This document shows positions 19,173-28,635 of a DNA stretch of 64,000 nucleotides, piece after piece; position 1 is the stretch's first letter, and each line of letters opens with the position of its first letter. The stretch comes from Pontibacter pudoricolor (lineage in GTDB: Bacteria > Bacteroidota > Bacteroidia > Cytophagales > Hymenobacteraceae). Under the pieces are notes generated by a model. It saw only the letters and a program-made list of their open reading frames with translations. It ran no database searches and had not been told where the DNA came from. The stretch covers positions 1,116,001 to 1,180,000 of the forward strand of contig NZ_CP048106.1 in assembly GCF_010092985.1 (NCBI RefSeq). Direction: 5' to 3'. The position numbers and the translations under genes were made by a program.

Positions 19173-20005
19173 TTCGCTTTCAAAAAAGGAGATAGTAGTT
19201 TCATAAAATAAGTTCTGTATAAATATTTAATAAAAAGCCTCCAGGGGTTTTTATGCTCCTCCTCATAAAAGAGCTTTTTTCTATACAGCTGTTCATAATT
19301 ATATAAAAGTAAGTCTTTATGTTTTACATGAAAATAGTCTACAACCTTTTTCACCTTATCGCCATGATTCGCGTTAACAATAACCGAGTTTTGACGAATT
19401 CTGTAATCAAACAACACTTCTTTTATATAGTGGAACTTCCAGCCTTTTGCACCAGCCATAATCCAAAAATCCCAATCCTCGTGCCCTATTAACAGCCTTT
19501 CTTCATCGAAGCCTCCCACACTATCCCACACTTCCCTTCTCACAACAGCACACATGTCTATACTATTTCCTTTGTGTATGGTATAGATGTTGAATTCGCG
19601 AGGTGTAAAACGGGCTTCTGTTGAGTCTCCAAAAAAGTTGGGTGCACCATATACAATGCCAATTTCCGGGTCACTTTCCATTACCCCTACCGCTTTGCTG
19701 ATATAGGTAGGCCTTATTTTATTATCACTATCTAAAAAAAGAAGGTATTTAGCTTCTGAAGCTCTTACACCTGTATTTCGGGCTGCTGCTGGTCCTTTGT
19801 TCTCCTGGTGTATTACAGTTATGTTCTGTTTCTTTAAATCTTCAAGTAAGTTTAAAGTATTCTTATCAGTAGAGCCATCATCCACAATGATAATATCATA
19901 GGTATATTCAGTTGATCGCTGATACACACTAGTAATGGCATCGGGTAAGAACTCACCGGAATTATAACAAGGAATGATAACAGATACAAAGACCTTACCT
20001 ACCAT
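19169..20005 (-). CDS. Glycosyltransferase family 2 (GT-A)
   Basis: A 278-residue GT-A enzyme: VFVSVIIPCYNSGEFLPDAI, IIIVDDGSTDKNT, GPAAARNTGVRASEAKYLLF and the metal site LFLDSDNKIR. It overlaps the upstream GT2 by 11 bp and the downstream methyltransferase by 4 bp, marking a tightly coupled trio. GC is somewhat higher than in the 7-18 kb stretch. Confidence 0.85.
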   Translation of the reverse strand: MVGKVFVSVIIPCYNSGEFLPDAITSVYQRSTEYTYDIIIVDDGSTDKNTLNLLEDLKKQNITVIHQENKGPAAARNTGVRASEAKYLLFLDSDNKIRPTYISKAVGVMESDPEIGIVYGAPNFFGDSTEARFTPREFNIYTIHKGNSIDMCAVVRREVWDSVGGFDEERLLIGHEDWDFWIMAGAKGWKFHYIKEVLFDYRIRQNSVIVNANHGDKVKKVVDYFHVKHKDLLLYNYEQLYRKKLFYEEEHKNPWRLFIKYLYRTYFMKLLSPFLKAK

Positions 20006-20804
20006 TTGACCACTTACTTTGTATTAATCTAAACTTCGATCTATACCTATTATAATGCTCTAGCAAAACAGGTCCGTATGTATGCTTGTACCAAGGATAC
20101 AGGAATTTTATTTTATCCGTGAGCGATAATGTATAGGCGAATTCGAAATAATCGGATAAAAGATTATCGTTTAATCTGTTTGTTGATAGCCCCTGAAATG
20201 TTTTTGTATCTTCATGTAAGTCAAATACTCCAAACTCCTTATCAGATTTATAAATTCGTCTGTTCCTGAAAGCTCTTAACAAGAACCAGAAATCCATGGT
20301 ATTATGGTTTTCTACAGGAAAATCACCTACCTCAGTTTGTATTTCTCTTTTGTAAAAATAACTGACCGGATTGGCTGGAAACCTGTGTAACCAGAAGTGA
20401 GATACAAATCTATAGTCTTTTATAGGCTCACGATAGATGACACGATCTTTCATGAGTATTTTGAGCTTCCCCACAACAATATCTGGTTGCTCTGGGCTCT
20501 CAAAAAATTTACTTACTTCGGAGAAAACACCCAAATTGTAATAATCATCAGAATTCAAATACCCGATAACATCTCCACCAGATAATGCAAAGGCTTTATT
20601 CATGGCATCTGATTGTCCTTTGTCGGGCTCAGATATCCATTTTAAATGCTGATATTTTTTAAGTACAGCAACTGTGCCATCGGAACTCCCACCGTCAACT
20701 ATGATATGTTCCCAGTCATCATAATTCTGCTGCAACACCGATTGAATGGCACGTTCAATGTATGCCTCAGCATTATAACAAATAGTAAGTATACTTATTT
20801 TCAT
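19995..20804 (-). CDS. Glycosyltransferase family 2 (WcaA-type)
   Basis: A 269-residue GT-A transferase with ISILTICYNAEAYIERAI, HIIVDGGSSDGT, WISEPDKGQSDAMNKAF and GYLNSDDYYN as the metal site. It is a subfamily mate of the gene at 10745-11758. It is coupled to its upstream neighbour through an ATGA overlap at 20801-20804. It should add one hexose-type residue during repeat-unit synthesis. Confidence 0.85.
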   Translation of the reverse strand: MKISILTICYNAEAYIERAIQSVLQQNYDDWEHIIVDGGSSDGTVAVLKKYQHLKWISEPDKGQSDAMNKAFALSGGDVIGYLNSDDYYNLGVFSEVSKFFESPEQPDIVVGKLKILMKDRVIYREPIKDYRFVSHFWLHRFPANPVSYFYKREIQTEVGDFPVENHNTMDFWFLLRAFRNRRIYKSDKEFGVFDLHEDTKTFQGLSTNRLNDNLLSDYFEFAYTLSLTDKIKFLYPWYKHTYGPVLLEHYNRYRSKFRLIQSKWSNGR

Positions 20805-22057
20805 TTGCTTATACTTTCAGTTTGTTCATTGAATCTTTTACGAGTTAACATCTGCTGGTATAAAGCCTTATAGGCAGCCGCCTGATGTTGAACAGTATAC
20901 TTTGCTACGAAATCCTTCCGGATCTGCTCTGAATCAAACGAATCTTTCTTATCAAAAAAAGTTATAAGAGCATCATATAAAGCGTCAGCAGAAATATCTT
21001 TAGCCAGAACTCCGTTAAAATTATCTATGACGACATCCGGTATACCACCAACGGGAGTTGCCACCACAGGTGTACCACAGGCTAAAGACTCCATCATCAC
21101 ATTAGGAAGATTGTCTTCACGACTTGGTATAACAAAAACATCACACGCAGCATATGCCACAGCCATTAAGCGCTCATCCCGGATAGCATCTAAATAAAAA
21201 ATGTTTTTTTGAGCCACCTGCTTACTTATACCTACAGCGCAGAACAATACATTATCCTGTCCCTCAAATTTATCGATAACTTCAAGCAATAAATCAAAAC
21301 CTTTTCTTAAAACGCTTAACTTCTCACTAACAAATAAAATTATTTCCTTATCAGCAGGAAGCCCCAGAACTTTCCTAGAGAAAGCCCGGTCTAATGGCAT
21401 AAAGACCTCCGTATCAATACCATTAGGTATTAAAGTGTGGTTAAACTTTTTAAGAGTAGAACTTTGACTAGAGATATTAAACAACCACTTGGATAAGGCA
21501 ACTACATGTAAATCCTGAAAAGGTAATAGGGCTTCATACTTTATCTTCAAAAATCTGGCGTCTAACTCATTTAACTGTTTATTACATGCTGCATCTCCAC
21601 TATAATGGAAACCTCCCTTTACAGGGTTCAGATCGTGCAGGGTCCAGACAACAGGTTTTGTGTTTTTAAAGAAGAAACTGGAAAAGTCTAAAAAGTCAGA
21701 TACCCAATGCAGATTGATTATATCAGCATCCTGGTATGCTGGATGTAAAGTAATATCATAATCTGTTAATGGCGAAGTAAATGCTTCGTAGTCACCTTCT
21801 ATTTTGTCTTCCTTTAATGGTTTACTAACGTTATTTACTGTTGAAAACAAATGGAGTAAAATTTTTGATTTTACTCTTTTATACAAAGAAGGAGGTGGTG
21901 GTGCAGGTGGCTTCGGCTTTCTGGTAATATTAGCTGTCTCGTTGTCTAAATACAAAAACACAGACGCTACACCTAAAGCTTGTAACCCCTTGTGTAACCG
22001 GTAAGCGGCTATACCAGCTCCACCAGTCCTATAGGTAGAGACATGTAGCACCTTCAT
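20801..22057 (-). CDS. Glycosyltransferase family 4 (GT-B) with proline-rich insert
   Basis: A 418-residue GT-B transferase. The N-terminal MKVLHVSTYRTGGAGIAAYR and the catalytic SREDNLPNVMMESLACGTPV (EX7E region) followed by VVATPVGGIPDVV are typical. Residues 47-57 contain an unusual run KPKPPAPPPPS in the acceptor-side domain, which may be a flexible loop. The gene starts inside the stop of the fusion gene upstream (ATGA overlap at 22054-22057). Confidence 0.85.
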   Translation of the reverse strand: MKVLHVSTYRTGGAGIAAYRLHKGLQALGVASVFLYLDNETANITRKPKPPAPPPPSLYKRVKSKILLHLFSTVNNVSKPLKEDKIEGDYEAFTSPLTDYDITLHPAYQDADIINLHWVSDFLDFSSFFFKNTKPVVWTLHDLNPVKGGFHYSGDAACNKQLNELDARFLKIKYEALLPFQDLHVVALSKWLFNISSQSSTLKKFNHTLIPNGIDTEVFMPLDRAFSRKVLGLPADKEIILFVSEKLSVLRKGFDLLLEVIDKFEGQDNVLFCAVGISKQVAQKNIFYLDAIRDERLMAVAYAACDVFVIPSREDNLPNVMMESLACGTPVVATPVGGIPDVVIDNFNGVLAKDISADALYDALITFFDKKDSFDSEQIRKDFVAKYTVQHQAAAYKALYQQMLTRKRFNEQTESISK

Positions 22058-23826
22058 TGCTTAAAGCCATAAATATTCAACTGCATATCCATCCCATTAT
22101 ATGTATTGCGCTTTACAAAAGGCCGACCGGAAGTTAAACCCGGGCTATTGATATGATATCTGAACTGGTTGCGTTCTAAAATACCTAGTACCTTAGCCAG
22201 CTCTTGCTCTTTTTCAACAAATGAGTGATACTCAATAAACATATTCTGAACCAAGTGTAACTTGTCTTCGCTATCTTCTAATACCGTTAACTCAGCTCCC
22301 TCAATATCAATTTTAAGAAAATCAACTTTTTTGTCTAAATAGGATCTCAGTCTATCAGTAAGAACCTCAATCCTTTCAACATTATCAGAAACAGAGTTAA
22401 AGCTTCCCCCATCAGCGCCTTCTGCAAAGAAGGACATTGTGGTTTCTGTATTCCATAATGCTCTGTTAACCAGCTTTACATCAGATAATTTTCCTACATT
22501 AGATTCAAGAACACCAAAAACTTTTGGATCTGGCTCGAAAGCAACAATTTCAGCATTCGGGTACTGATCTTTAAAATAAACTATGCTTAGCCCAACATTG
22601 GCTCCGCAATCAATTATGTATGGACGTTCCTGTGTGGTTCTAAAGTCATATATCTGCTTCTTAAATATCTCATCGTACATAAAGATAAAGGAAGCACTAT
22701 CTACAAACCTAAAGTTTCCTTTGATCAGATTCGTGCTTTCAGGTATATATCTTGGAATTGATTTTATCCTTTCAATCTCAATTTGCTCCGGGTTTTTAAT
22801 GTTAATATGAGATGTACTATCCAATCGCAGTACTTGCTTAGCTGCTTTCTTTAAATAATCAGGAATTAATTTTCTAATTCTATTTTTAGATTTTTGTGAA
22901 AGAGATACAATATCACTTGTATACTTCTGAGACAACTTTTTCATCTTAAATTTGAATACAACCTGGCTTGTAAGGATATCTGCTTCCTTATTCCTTTTAA
23001 TATTATGTGGAGATGAAATAGCCTCTAGCTCTTGGCTAGCCAAACTATTAAACTTATTAGTTATATCGAGGGTGTGAGTTGCCCCTGGTCCAAAACCAAT
23101 ATTAGAAACCAGATTCACATTTGGATAAACACATAGTCCTTGGTTCAGCCAGATGCAGAATGTCCATTGATAGTCCCAGAAATCCCACCTGTTTTCTCTG
23201 TCATTTATTTTTCTCTCTAACAAAGATTTATAGTAGTTAAACCAGGAATTTCTTATGCTCCATGGGAAATAATTACCTAATGCCGATCGTAATTTACTTT
23301 CATCTAAAGCTTGTAAATTGTAATTATATAATTCCCAGGATCTTCGCCAGGTTGCCCATCCCCATACATGATTGTAAGCTGAATAAAAATAAGATGCGTC
23401 CCCCCACTTTCTACCAAGAAAATTATTACCACCGATATGCATGATTTTAAGGTTATTCCGATACTTATCTAAGCAGTAGGCAGCATAGCTGAAAAAGGAA
23501 AGAGAAGGCAAACAGTCATCCTCTAAAATAATTCCTTCTTCTACATGATCAAAAAACCATGATATCGCAGATGATGGGCCAAGCCCACAGCCAAGATTAT
23601 CATCTCTTAAAAGTGTATGAACCTCGCAATCCCAATCTATATTATCTAACACTACCTGTCTGGTCTTTTCACAAAGGACTGCCTCCCCTTCTTTGTCTAC
23701 TCTCGGACCATCCGCTGCAACAAAAAGTTTAGAGGGTTTAACAGCTCGTATTTGCCTGAAAACCTGTGCAGTTGTATCAGGACGTTTAAATATTATAAAA
23801 AGTATGGGAGTCGAAAAGTTATTCAT
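22054..23826 (-). CDS. Fusion of HlpA-like glycosyltransferase and FkbM methyltransferase
   Basis: A 590-residue two-domain protein. Residues 1-290 are a GT-A domain paralogous to the gene at 15226-16194 (FVAADGPRV, AISWFFDHVEEGIILEDDCL, HVWGWATWRRSW). Residues 390-590 are an FkbM-type SAM methyltransferase: PYIIDCGANVGLSIVYFKD, IVAFEPDPKVFG, VDFLKIDIEGAELTVLEDSE. About 100 charged residues link them. The fusion suggests one protein adds a sugar and O-methylates it, or caps the chain. It is a cytoplasmic enzyme transcribed just after Wzt. Confidence 0.8.
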   Translation of the reverse strand: MNNFSTPILFIIFKRPDTTAQVFRQIRAVKPSKLFVAADGPRVDKEGEAVLCEKTRQVVLDNIDWDCEVHTLLRDDNLGCGLGPSSAISWFFDHVEEGIILEDDCLPSLSFFSYAAYCLDKYRNNLKIMHIGGNNFLGRKWGDASYFYSAYNHVWGWATWRRSWELYNYNLQALDESKLRSALGNYFPWSIRNSWFNYYKSLLERKINDRENRWDFWDYQWTFCIWLNQGLCVYPNVNLVSNIGFGPGATHTLDITNKFNSLASQELEAISSPHNIKRNKEADILTSQVVFKFKMKKLSQKYTSDIVSLSQKSKNRIRKLIPDYLKKAAKQVLRLDSTSHINIKNPEQIEIERIKSIPRYIPESTNLIKGNFRFVDSASFIFMYDEIFKKQIYDFRTTQERPYIIDCGANVGLSIVYFKDQYPNAEIVAFEPDPKVFGVLESNVGKLSDVKLVNRALWNTETTMSFFAEGADGGSFNSVSDNVERIEVLTDRLRSYLDKKVDFLKIDIEGAELTVLEDSEDKLHLVQNMFIEYHSFVEKEQELAKVLGILERNQFRYHINSPGLTSGRPFVKRNTYNGMDMQLNIYGFKQ

Positions 23827-23899
23827 TAGGATGTAGACCTAAAAGTCTATTTGTTTCACTGTTCTATACTCTTGGGGCTGAAGTTTACTTTACTAATAG

Positions 23900-25180
23900 T
23901 TAAATTAACCATTTCCCATCAACAGCTATCATGCCAGCAGAAATTGGACGTATATAGTCGTATACATTCCCAGCGATAATTGTAAACGTTATAATATTAT
24001 CTAGTGAATCAATAAAAGCTCCTTTATTCACCATATCACAAGATATTTTGTACTCACCAACTTTGAAAGGAGAATTCTTTAACAGAAATCTGACCTTTTG
24101 CTTTGTCAATAAAATCTTATCTGAAAGCGATAAACCTTCCAGAAATGATTGATGACAGAATAAATGATTTTCCTGAGAATCAAATAAATTTATAGAAAAA
24201 TGGCAATTTGAAAAATTATATTCTTTATCAGTTATTATGTACTCTAGCTCTACCATAATATCTTCCCCTTGAGTAAAAATATCAGTTTCAATTCCACTAC
24301 TGTTAAGCAGTTTAACTCCTGTAAATTTCAACTCACCAGTTCCAACTCTATCGGTACGTTGTGCTAGATTAGTATTGGTAACAGTAGAATTTAGCTGTAT
24401 ATATTTATTCACAGCATCTTCACTGCTACCTGAAAATGCGATTGTACCATTGTTAAGCAATAAACCTTTATTACACAAACTTCTGATGGAAGACATATTG
24501 TGGCTAACAAACAATACTGTCTTCCCATCCGATTTACTTACATCCTGAATTTTAGTAATAGCTTTCTTTTGAAATTCTACATCACCAACAGCAAGCACCT
24601 CATCCACAATTAGAATATCAGGCTCTAAATGAGCAGCCACACCAAAAGCTAAACGCACGTACATGCCGCTACTATAACGTTTCACAGGTGTATCAATATA
24701 CTTTTCGACACCAGCAAACTCTATAATCTCATCAAACTTACTTTTTATTTCACCCTTACTCATACCCATTATGGCACCATTCAGGAAAATATTTTCCCTA
24801 CCTGAAAGTTCACCATGAAAGCCTGTACCTACTTCCAGTAAGCTTGCTACCCGGCCTTTCATTTTTAATGAACCGATAGTAGGACCAGTAGTACGGGACA
24901 AAATTTTTAATAAAGTTGATTTTCCAGCACCATTTTTTCCTATGATACCTAGAACATCTCCTTTTTCAACTTCAAAGTTAATGTCTCTAAGTGCCCATAC
25001 ATAGTCCATAAAGGAAGTCTTTGTTCTATCATTCACCTCCCCAACCATCAAAAAAGGATCCTCCTTACCCATGAAACGATAACGCCATCTCTTGAAGTCA
25101 TCCCTTAACGAACCAGTTCCAACCTCTCCTAAACGATATTGTTTACTTAGGTTCTCTACTTTAATAACCGAATTACTCAT
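23900..25180 (-). CDS. wzt: Polysaccharide ABC exporter ATPase with C-terminal Wzt domain
   Basis: A 426-residue ATPase of the Wzt/TagH group. Residues 1-250 hold Walker A GIIGKNGAGKSTLLKILSRT, signature RYSSGMYVRLAFG, Walker B ILIVDEVLAVGD and the switch histidine in VSHN. Residues 265-426 form the beta-rich extra domain that, in known Wzt proteins, recognises the finished chain terminus. It pairs with the permease gene just upstream, from which it is separated by a 204-bp spacer with strong inverted repeats. The extra domain implies export of completed chains rather than Wzy-type assembly. Confidence 0.9.
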   Translation of the reverse strand: MSNSVIKVENLSKQYRLGEVGTGSLRDDFKRWRYRFMGKEDPFLMVGEVNDRTKTSFMDYVWALRDINFEVEKGDVLGIIGKNGAGKSTLLKILSRTTGPTIGSLKMKGRVASLLEVGTGFHGELSGRENIFLNGAIMGMSKGEIKSKFDEIIEFAGVEKYIDTPVKRYSSGMYVRLAFGVAAHLEPDILIVDEVLAVGDVEFQKKAITKIQDVSKSDGKTVLFVSHNMSSIRSLCNKGLLLNNGTIAFSGSSEDAVNKYIQLNSTVTNTNLAQRTDRVGTGELKFTGVKLLNSSGIETDIFTQGEDIMVELEYIITDKEYNFSNCHFSINLFDSQENHLFCHQSFLEGLSLSDKILLTKQKVRFLLKNSPFKVGEYKISCDMVNKGAFIDSLDNIITFTIIAGNVYDYIRPISAGMIAVDGKWLI

Positions 25181-25216
25181 TTAATTGACAAAATATTCTA
25201 ACTATAAATAGAAGTT

Positions 25217-25355
25217 GTATAGGGTTTTAGAAATCTGTAACTCATCCCCTTTGATGAGTGCATTCACCAGCAAGCACAAGAAGCTGGCTAGTAGGATTGT
25301 TGGTGAGAACACCAACAATGGCACATTTCCTAATATAAAACTGTAAACCCTATAC
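25217..25355. repeat. Nested inverted-repeat structure in the wzm-wzt spacer
   Basis: An outer perfect 11-bp stem (25217-25227 with 25345-25355, arm GTATAGGGTTT) encloses three hairpins. They are a 7-bp stem at 25240-25246/25253-25259 with a 6-base loop, a weak 5-bp stem at 25267-25271/25283-25287, and a perfect 10-bp stem at 25296-25305/25310-25319 with loop AGAA. The element fills most of the gap between the two exporter genes. It has no T-run typical of a terminator. It could be an RNA element, an mRNA processing or stability structure, or a small palindromic insertion. Confidence 0.7.
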
Positions 25356-25384
25356 TAGCTAAATGATGAAATAATAATGAGTTA

Positions 25385-26248
25385 CTAAACAGTATCCATG
25401 AAATTTTTTTCAGTCTTGTTAAATAGAACAATACCTATCAAAAGTAGTCCTATCATCCAGCTAAAACTATAAGTTAAAGAAAGAATAGAAAAATCTCCAA
25501 CGCCGAACAGGGCAAACTTAAATGCTTCGGTAGGAGCTACTAAAGGATTCACCGCCAAATATTTTTTAAGTTCATGGTCTACAGAAGTAAAAGAATATAT
25601 AATAGGAGTTGCATACATTAATAATGTCATCACAAAACCCATCAATAAGTTAAGATCCCGATATTTGGTGGTAATGGCGGAAACTATGATACCAAACCCA
25701 AATCCGATTCCAGCCATAAGAAAAAGAGAGACTGGAATATATAATAGCCCCCACCCTAAAGATGGCTCATACCCCTGTACAACAATTATATAAGCATAAA
25801 CTACCAGGAAAAAAGAAAATTGAATACCAAATTTTATAAGACTGGATATAATACTCGCCATCGGCATAATGAGCCTGGGGAAATAGACTTTCCCAAAGAT
25901 ACCTGCATACCTTTGAAAGGCACTAGAAGTACTGCCATAGCACCCGTTAAAAAAATTCCAGATGGCAAGCCCTGCATTGTAAAATAAGAACATTGGCACA
26001 CCATCTGTGGACAAATTAGCTATCTTACCAAATACTAACATGTAAGTTAGAGTACCGAATATAGGGGATATGAAATGCCAAAAAGGCCCTAAAATTGTTT
26101 GCTTATATGCTCCTACATATTCTCTTCTCACCCACAACCAAAGCAGATCCCGATACTTCCAGATCTCTTTAAGATTTAGGTCAAACCAATTATGTTTTGG
26201 TTCAATTACCAGATCCCATTTTTCTTCTTCACTAACTTGGGTGCCCAT
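25385..26248 (-). CDS. wzm: Polysaccharide ABC exporter permease
   Basis: A 287-residue membrane protein of the ABC-2 family with six predicted spans. Seen are an amphipathic N-terminus (WDLVIEPKHNWFDLNLKEIW), the block ILGPFWHFISPIFGTLTYML and the late LLMYATPIIYSFTSVDHELK, both characteristic of Wzm/TagG permeases. It forms the channel through which Wzt drives lipid-linked polysaccharide across the inner membrane. A terminator-like hairpin lies upstream (26278-26321), so the exporter pair may have its own promoter. Confidence 0.9.
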   Translation of the reverse strand: MGTQVSEEEKWDLVIEPKHNWFDLNLKEIWKYRDLLWLWVRREYVGAYKQTILGPFWHFISPIFGTLTYMLVFGKIANLSTDGVPMFLFYNAGLAIWNFFNGCYGSTSSAFQRYAGIFGKVYFPRLIMPMASIISSLIKFGIQFSFFLVVYAYIIVVQGYEPSLGWGLLYIPVSLFLMAGIGFGFGIIVSAITTKYRDLNLLMGFVMTLLMYATPIIYSFTSVDHELKKYLAVNPLVAPTEAFKFALFGVGDFSILSLTYSFSWMIGLLLIGIVLFNKTEKNFMDTV

Positions 26249-26277
26249 TTAAACAGGTTAATTTAGAACTAAAAAGA

Positions 26278-26321
26278 TAAGGCAAAACTAGTGAAATAAA
26301 AATTGCACCAGTTTTGCCTTA
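26278..26321 (-). terminator. Likely intrinsic terminator after gmd
   Basis: Arms TAAGGCAAAACT (26278-26289) and AGTTTTGCCTTA (26310-26321) pair perfectly for 12 bp. A mismatch and three more pairs extend the stem inward. On the minus strand the stem is followed by CTTTTT, the expected U-tract for leftward transcription coming from gmd. Confidence 0.75.
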
Positions 26322-26373
26322 TAAAGATACAAGTCCTTAATTAAAAGACTAACATTATAAATACACTTAATTA

Positions 26374-27486
26374 CTATTCATGGTAATTAAGAACCCGGTG
26401 GCCACCTTCCATCAGGTAGGTATCACGCTTGAATAACTCCAGGTCAGACTGCATCATATCTTTTACCAATGCTTCCAGATCGTATTTTGGCTCCCAGCCT
26501 AGCTTTGTCTTAGATTTGGTAGGGTCACCAATCAGTAACTCCACTTCAGTTGGACGGAAGTAGTTAGGATCCACGCAAACTACTTCTTTGCCTATTTCAA
26601 GCTGGTAGTTCGGGTTGTTGCAGGCAGCGATATAGCCTTTTTCATCCACACCTTCTCCCCTGAATTCAATATCAATACCTACTTCAGCAAATGACATCTT
26701 CACGAAATCACGAACAGTGGTTGTTACGCCGGTAGCGATAACAAAGTCTTCCGGTGTATCCTGCTGCAGTATGCGCCACATGGCTTCTACATAATCTTTG
26801 GCATGACCCCAGTCACGTTTGGCATCCATATTACCCAGGTATAAACTATCCTGTAAGCCAAGTGCAATTCGTGCTGCAGCCCGTGTTATTTTACGTGTCA
26901 CGAAAGTCTCACCGCGCAGCGGAGACTCGTGGTTAAACAAAATACCGTTGCAGGCAAACATGTTGTAGGCCTCTCTATAGTTCACCGTGATCCAATACGC
27001 ATAAAGCTTTGCTACCGCATAAGGTGAGCGCGGATAAAATGGCGTTGTTTCTGACTGTGGCACTGCCTGCACCAAACCATACAACTCAGAAGTAGATGCC
27101 TGGTAGATGCGTGTTTTCTCAGTAAGGCCAAGGATTCGAATCGCTTCTAAAATACGCAATGTACCTATTCCATCTGCATTTGCAGTATACTCCGGCGTAT
27201 CAAAGCTTACCTTCACATGGCTCATTGCCGCCAGGTTATAAATTTCGTCCGGCTGTGTTTCCTGGATAATACGGATGATGTTAGTAGAGTCCGTAAGGTC
27301 GCCGTAATGTAGCTTAAAATTAATATTTTTCTCATGCGGATCCTGGTACAGGTGATCGATACGATCGGTATTAAAAAGGGAGCTACGACGCTTTAAACCA
27401 TGTACTTTATATCCTTTGCTTAATAACAGTTCGGCTAGATACGCACCGTCTTGTCCGGTAACGCCGGTTATAAGGGCTGTCTTCAT
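26374..27486 (-). CDS. gmd: GDP-mannose 4,6-dehydratase
   Basis: A 370-residue short-chain dehydrogenase/reductase. It has the NADP-binding [20 protein letters not shown], the catalytic block [10 protein letters not shown] and [12 protein letters not shown] (YxxxK), all diagnostic of Gmd, and the family's usual length. It converts GDP-D-mannose to GDP-4-keto-6-deoxymannose in the cytoplasm. The next gene upstream encodes the enzyme for the following steps, so the locus makes GDP-L-fucose. GC is higher than in the transferase block to the left. Confidence 0.95.
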   Translation of the reverse strand: MKTALITGVTGQDGAYLAELLLSKGYKVHGLKRRSSLFNTDRIDHLYQDPHEKNINFKLHYGDLTDSTNIIRIIQETQPDEIYNLAAMSHVKVSFDTPEYTANADGIGTLRILEAIRILGLTEKTRIYQASTSELYGLVQAVPQSETTPFYPRSPYAVAKLYAYWITVNYREAYNMFACNGILFNHESPLRGETFVTRKITRAAARIALGLQDSLYLGNMDAKRDWGHAKDYVEAMWRILQQDTPEDFVIATGVTTTVRDFVKMSFAEVGIDIEFRGEGVDEKGYIAACNNPNYQLEIGKEVVCVDPNYFRPTEVELLIGDPTKSKTKLGWEPKYDLEALVKDMMQSDLELFKRDTYLMEGGHRVLNYHE

Positions 27487-27564
27487 TATATTCGATTATG
27501 TAAATAGAGATAAGTATATTCCAGTTGCTCTATACTTATACGTTACGGAAAGGTTGCTAATTAT

Positions 27565-28524
27565 TTATACTTTCTGAATCTCTGAAATATTTTGGCTGAC
27601 AAACTTTTTCTGAAAGTCTTCATAAGCCAGACCTATTCCCTCACGTAACCCGATCTTATGCTTAAACCCTGTGTTATGTAACTTACTAACATCCATTAAT
27701 TTACGAGGGGTTCCATCCGGTTTGCTTGTATCAAAAACGAGCTCTCCTTCAAAACCAGTAACTTCCTTTACAAGTAAGGCCAGGTCCTTAATAGAAATAT
27801 CTTCGCCGGTACCAATATTTACCAATTCGCGCTCATTATAGTTTTCCATCAGGTAGAGACAGGCTTCAGCCAGGTCATCAGCGAACAGGAATTCACGCAT
27901 TGGGCTACCGGTACCCCAAACTATAACTTCAGATGATCCATTCACTTTTGCTTCATGAAACTTACGAATCAGTGCTGGCAGAACATGCGAATTGTTCAGA
28001 TCATAGTTATCGTTGTAGCCATAAAGGTTGGTAGGCATTACACTAATAAAGTTACAGCCATATTGGTCGCGATAGGCTTCACATAGTTTTATGCCGGCAA
28101 TTTTGGCAATAGCATAGGGCTCATTGGTCTGCTCCAGCGTACCAGTCAGCAGATATTCTTCCTTTAAGGGTTGTGGGGCCATTTTTGGATAGATGCAGGA
28201 AGAGCCTAGAAACATCAGTTTTGTAACCTTATTCGAATAAGCTGCATGTATGATGTTTGCCTCGATCATCAGGTTGTCATACAGGAAATCAGCACGGTAC
28301 GTATTGTTAGCTTGTATACCACCTACTTTAGCAGCTGCAAGGAAAACATAATCAGGCTTTTCTTCAGCAAAGAAATCAAAAACAGCCTGTTGATTTCGAA
28401 GGTCGAGTTCTGATGAAGTACGGGTAATCAGATTTTGATAACCGTTTTCTTTGAGCTTGCGGCAAATAGCAGAACCGACCATACCCCGGTGTCCCGCTAC
28501 ATATATTTTGGCATTCTTTTCCAT
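27565..28524 (-). CDS. fcl: GDP-L-fucose synthase
   Basis: A 319-residue epimerase/reductase. It shows [18 protein letters not shown] (NADP site), [10 protein letters not shown] (catalytic serine/cysteine region) and [17 protein letters not shown] (YxxxK), matching GDP-4-keto-6-deoxymannose 3,5-epimerase-4-reductase. With Gmd it supplies GDP-L-fucose, so at least one of the neighbouring glycosyltransferases is expected to be a fucosyltransferase (inference). The gap to gmd is 78 bp. Confidence 0.93.
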   Translation of the reverse strand: MEKNAKIYVAGHRGMVGSAICRKLKENGYQNLITRTSSELDLRNQQAVFDFFAEEKPDYVFLAAAKVGGIQANNTYRADFLYDNLMIEANIIHAAYSNKVTKLMFLGSSCIYPKMAPQPLKEEYLLTGTLEQTNEPYAIAKIAGIKLCEAYRDQYGCNFISVMPTNLYGYNDNYDLNNSHVLPALIRKFHEAKVNGSSEVIVWGTGSPMREFLFADDLAEACLYLMENYNERELVNIGTGEDISIKDLALLVKEVTGFEGELVFDTSKPDGTPRKLMDVSKLHNTGFKHKIGLREGIGLAYEDFQKKFVSQNISEIQKV

Positions 28525-28635
28525 AGTAAGGGTGAAAATCGACCTTTATAAGGCCTAATTAATTTAAAGAAATTAAAATTCAGTTTGACCTCCCTTACGA
28601 TAACCGTACATTTTGGGTACAACTAATTTGAGATA

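Noticed and set aside
26283..26290. TAGTTTTG on the minus strand as a promoter -7 box for wzm
   Set aside because: It lies in the arm of the terminator hairpin and has no TTTG at the -33 distance.
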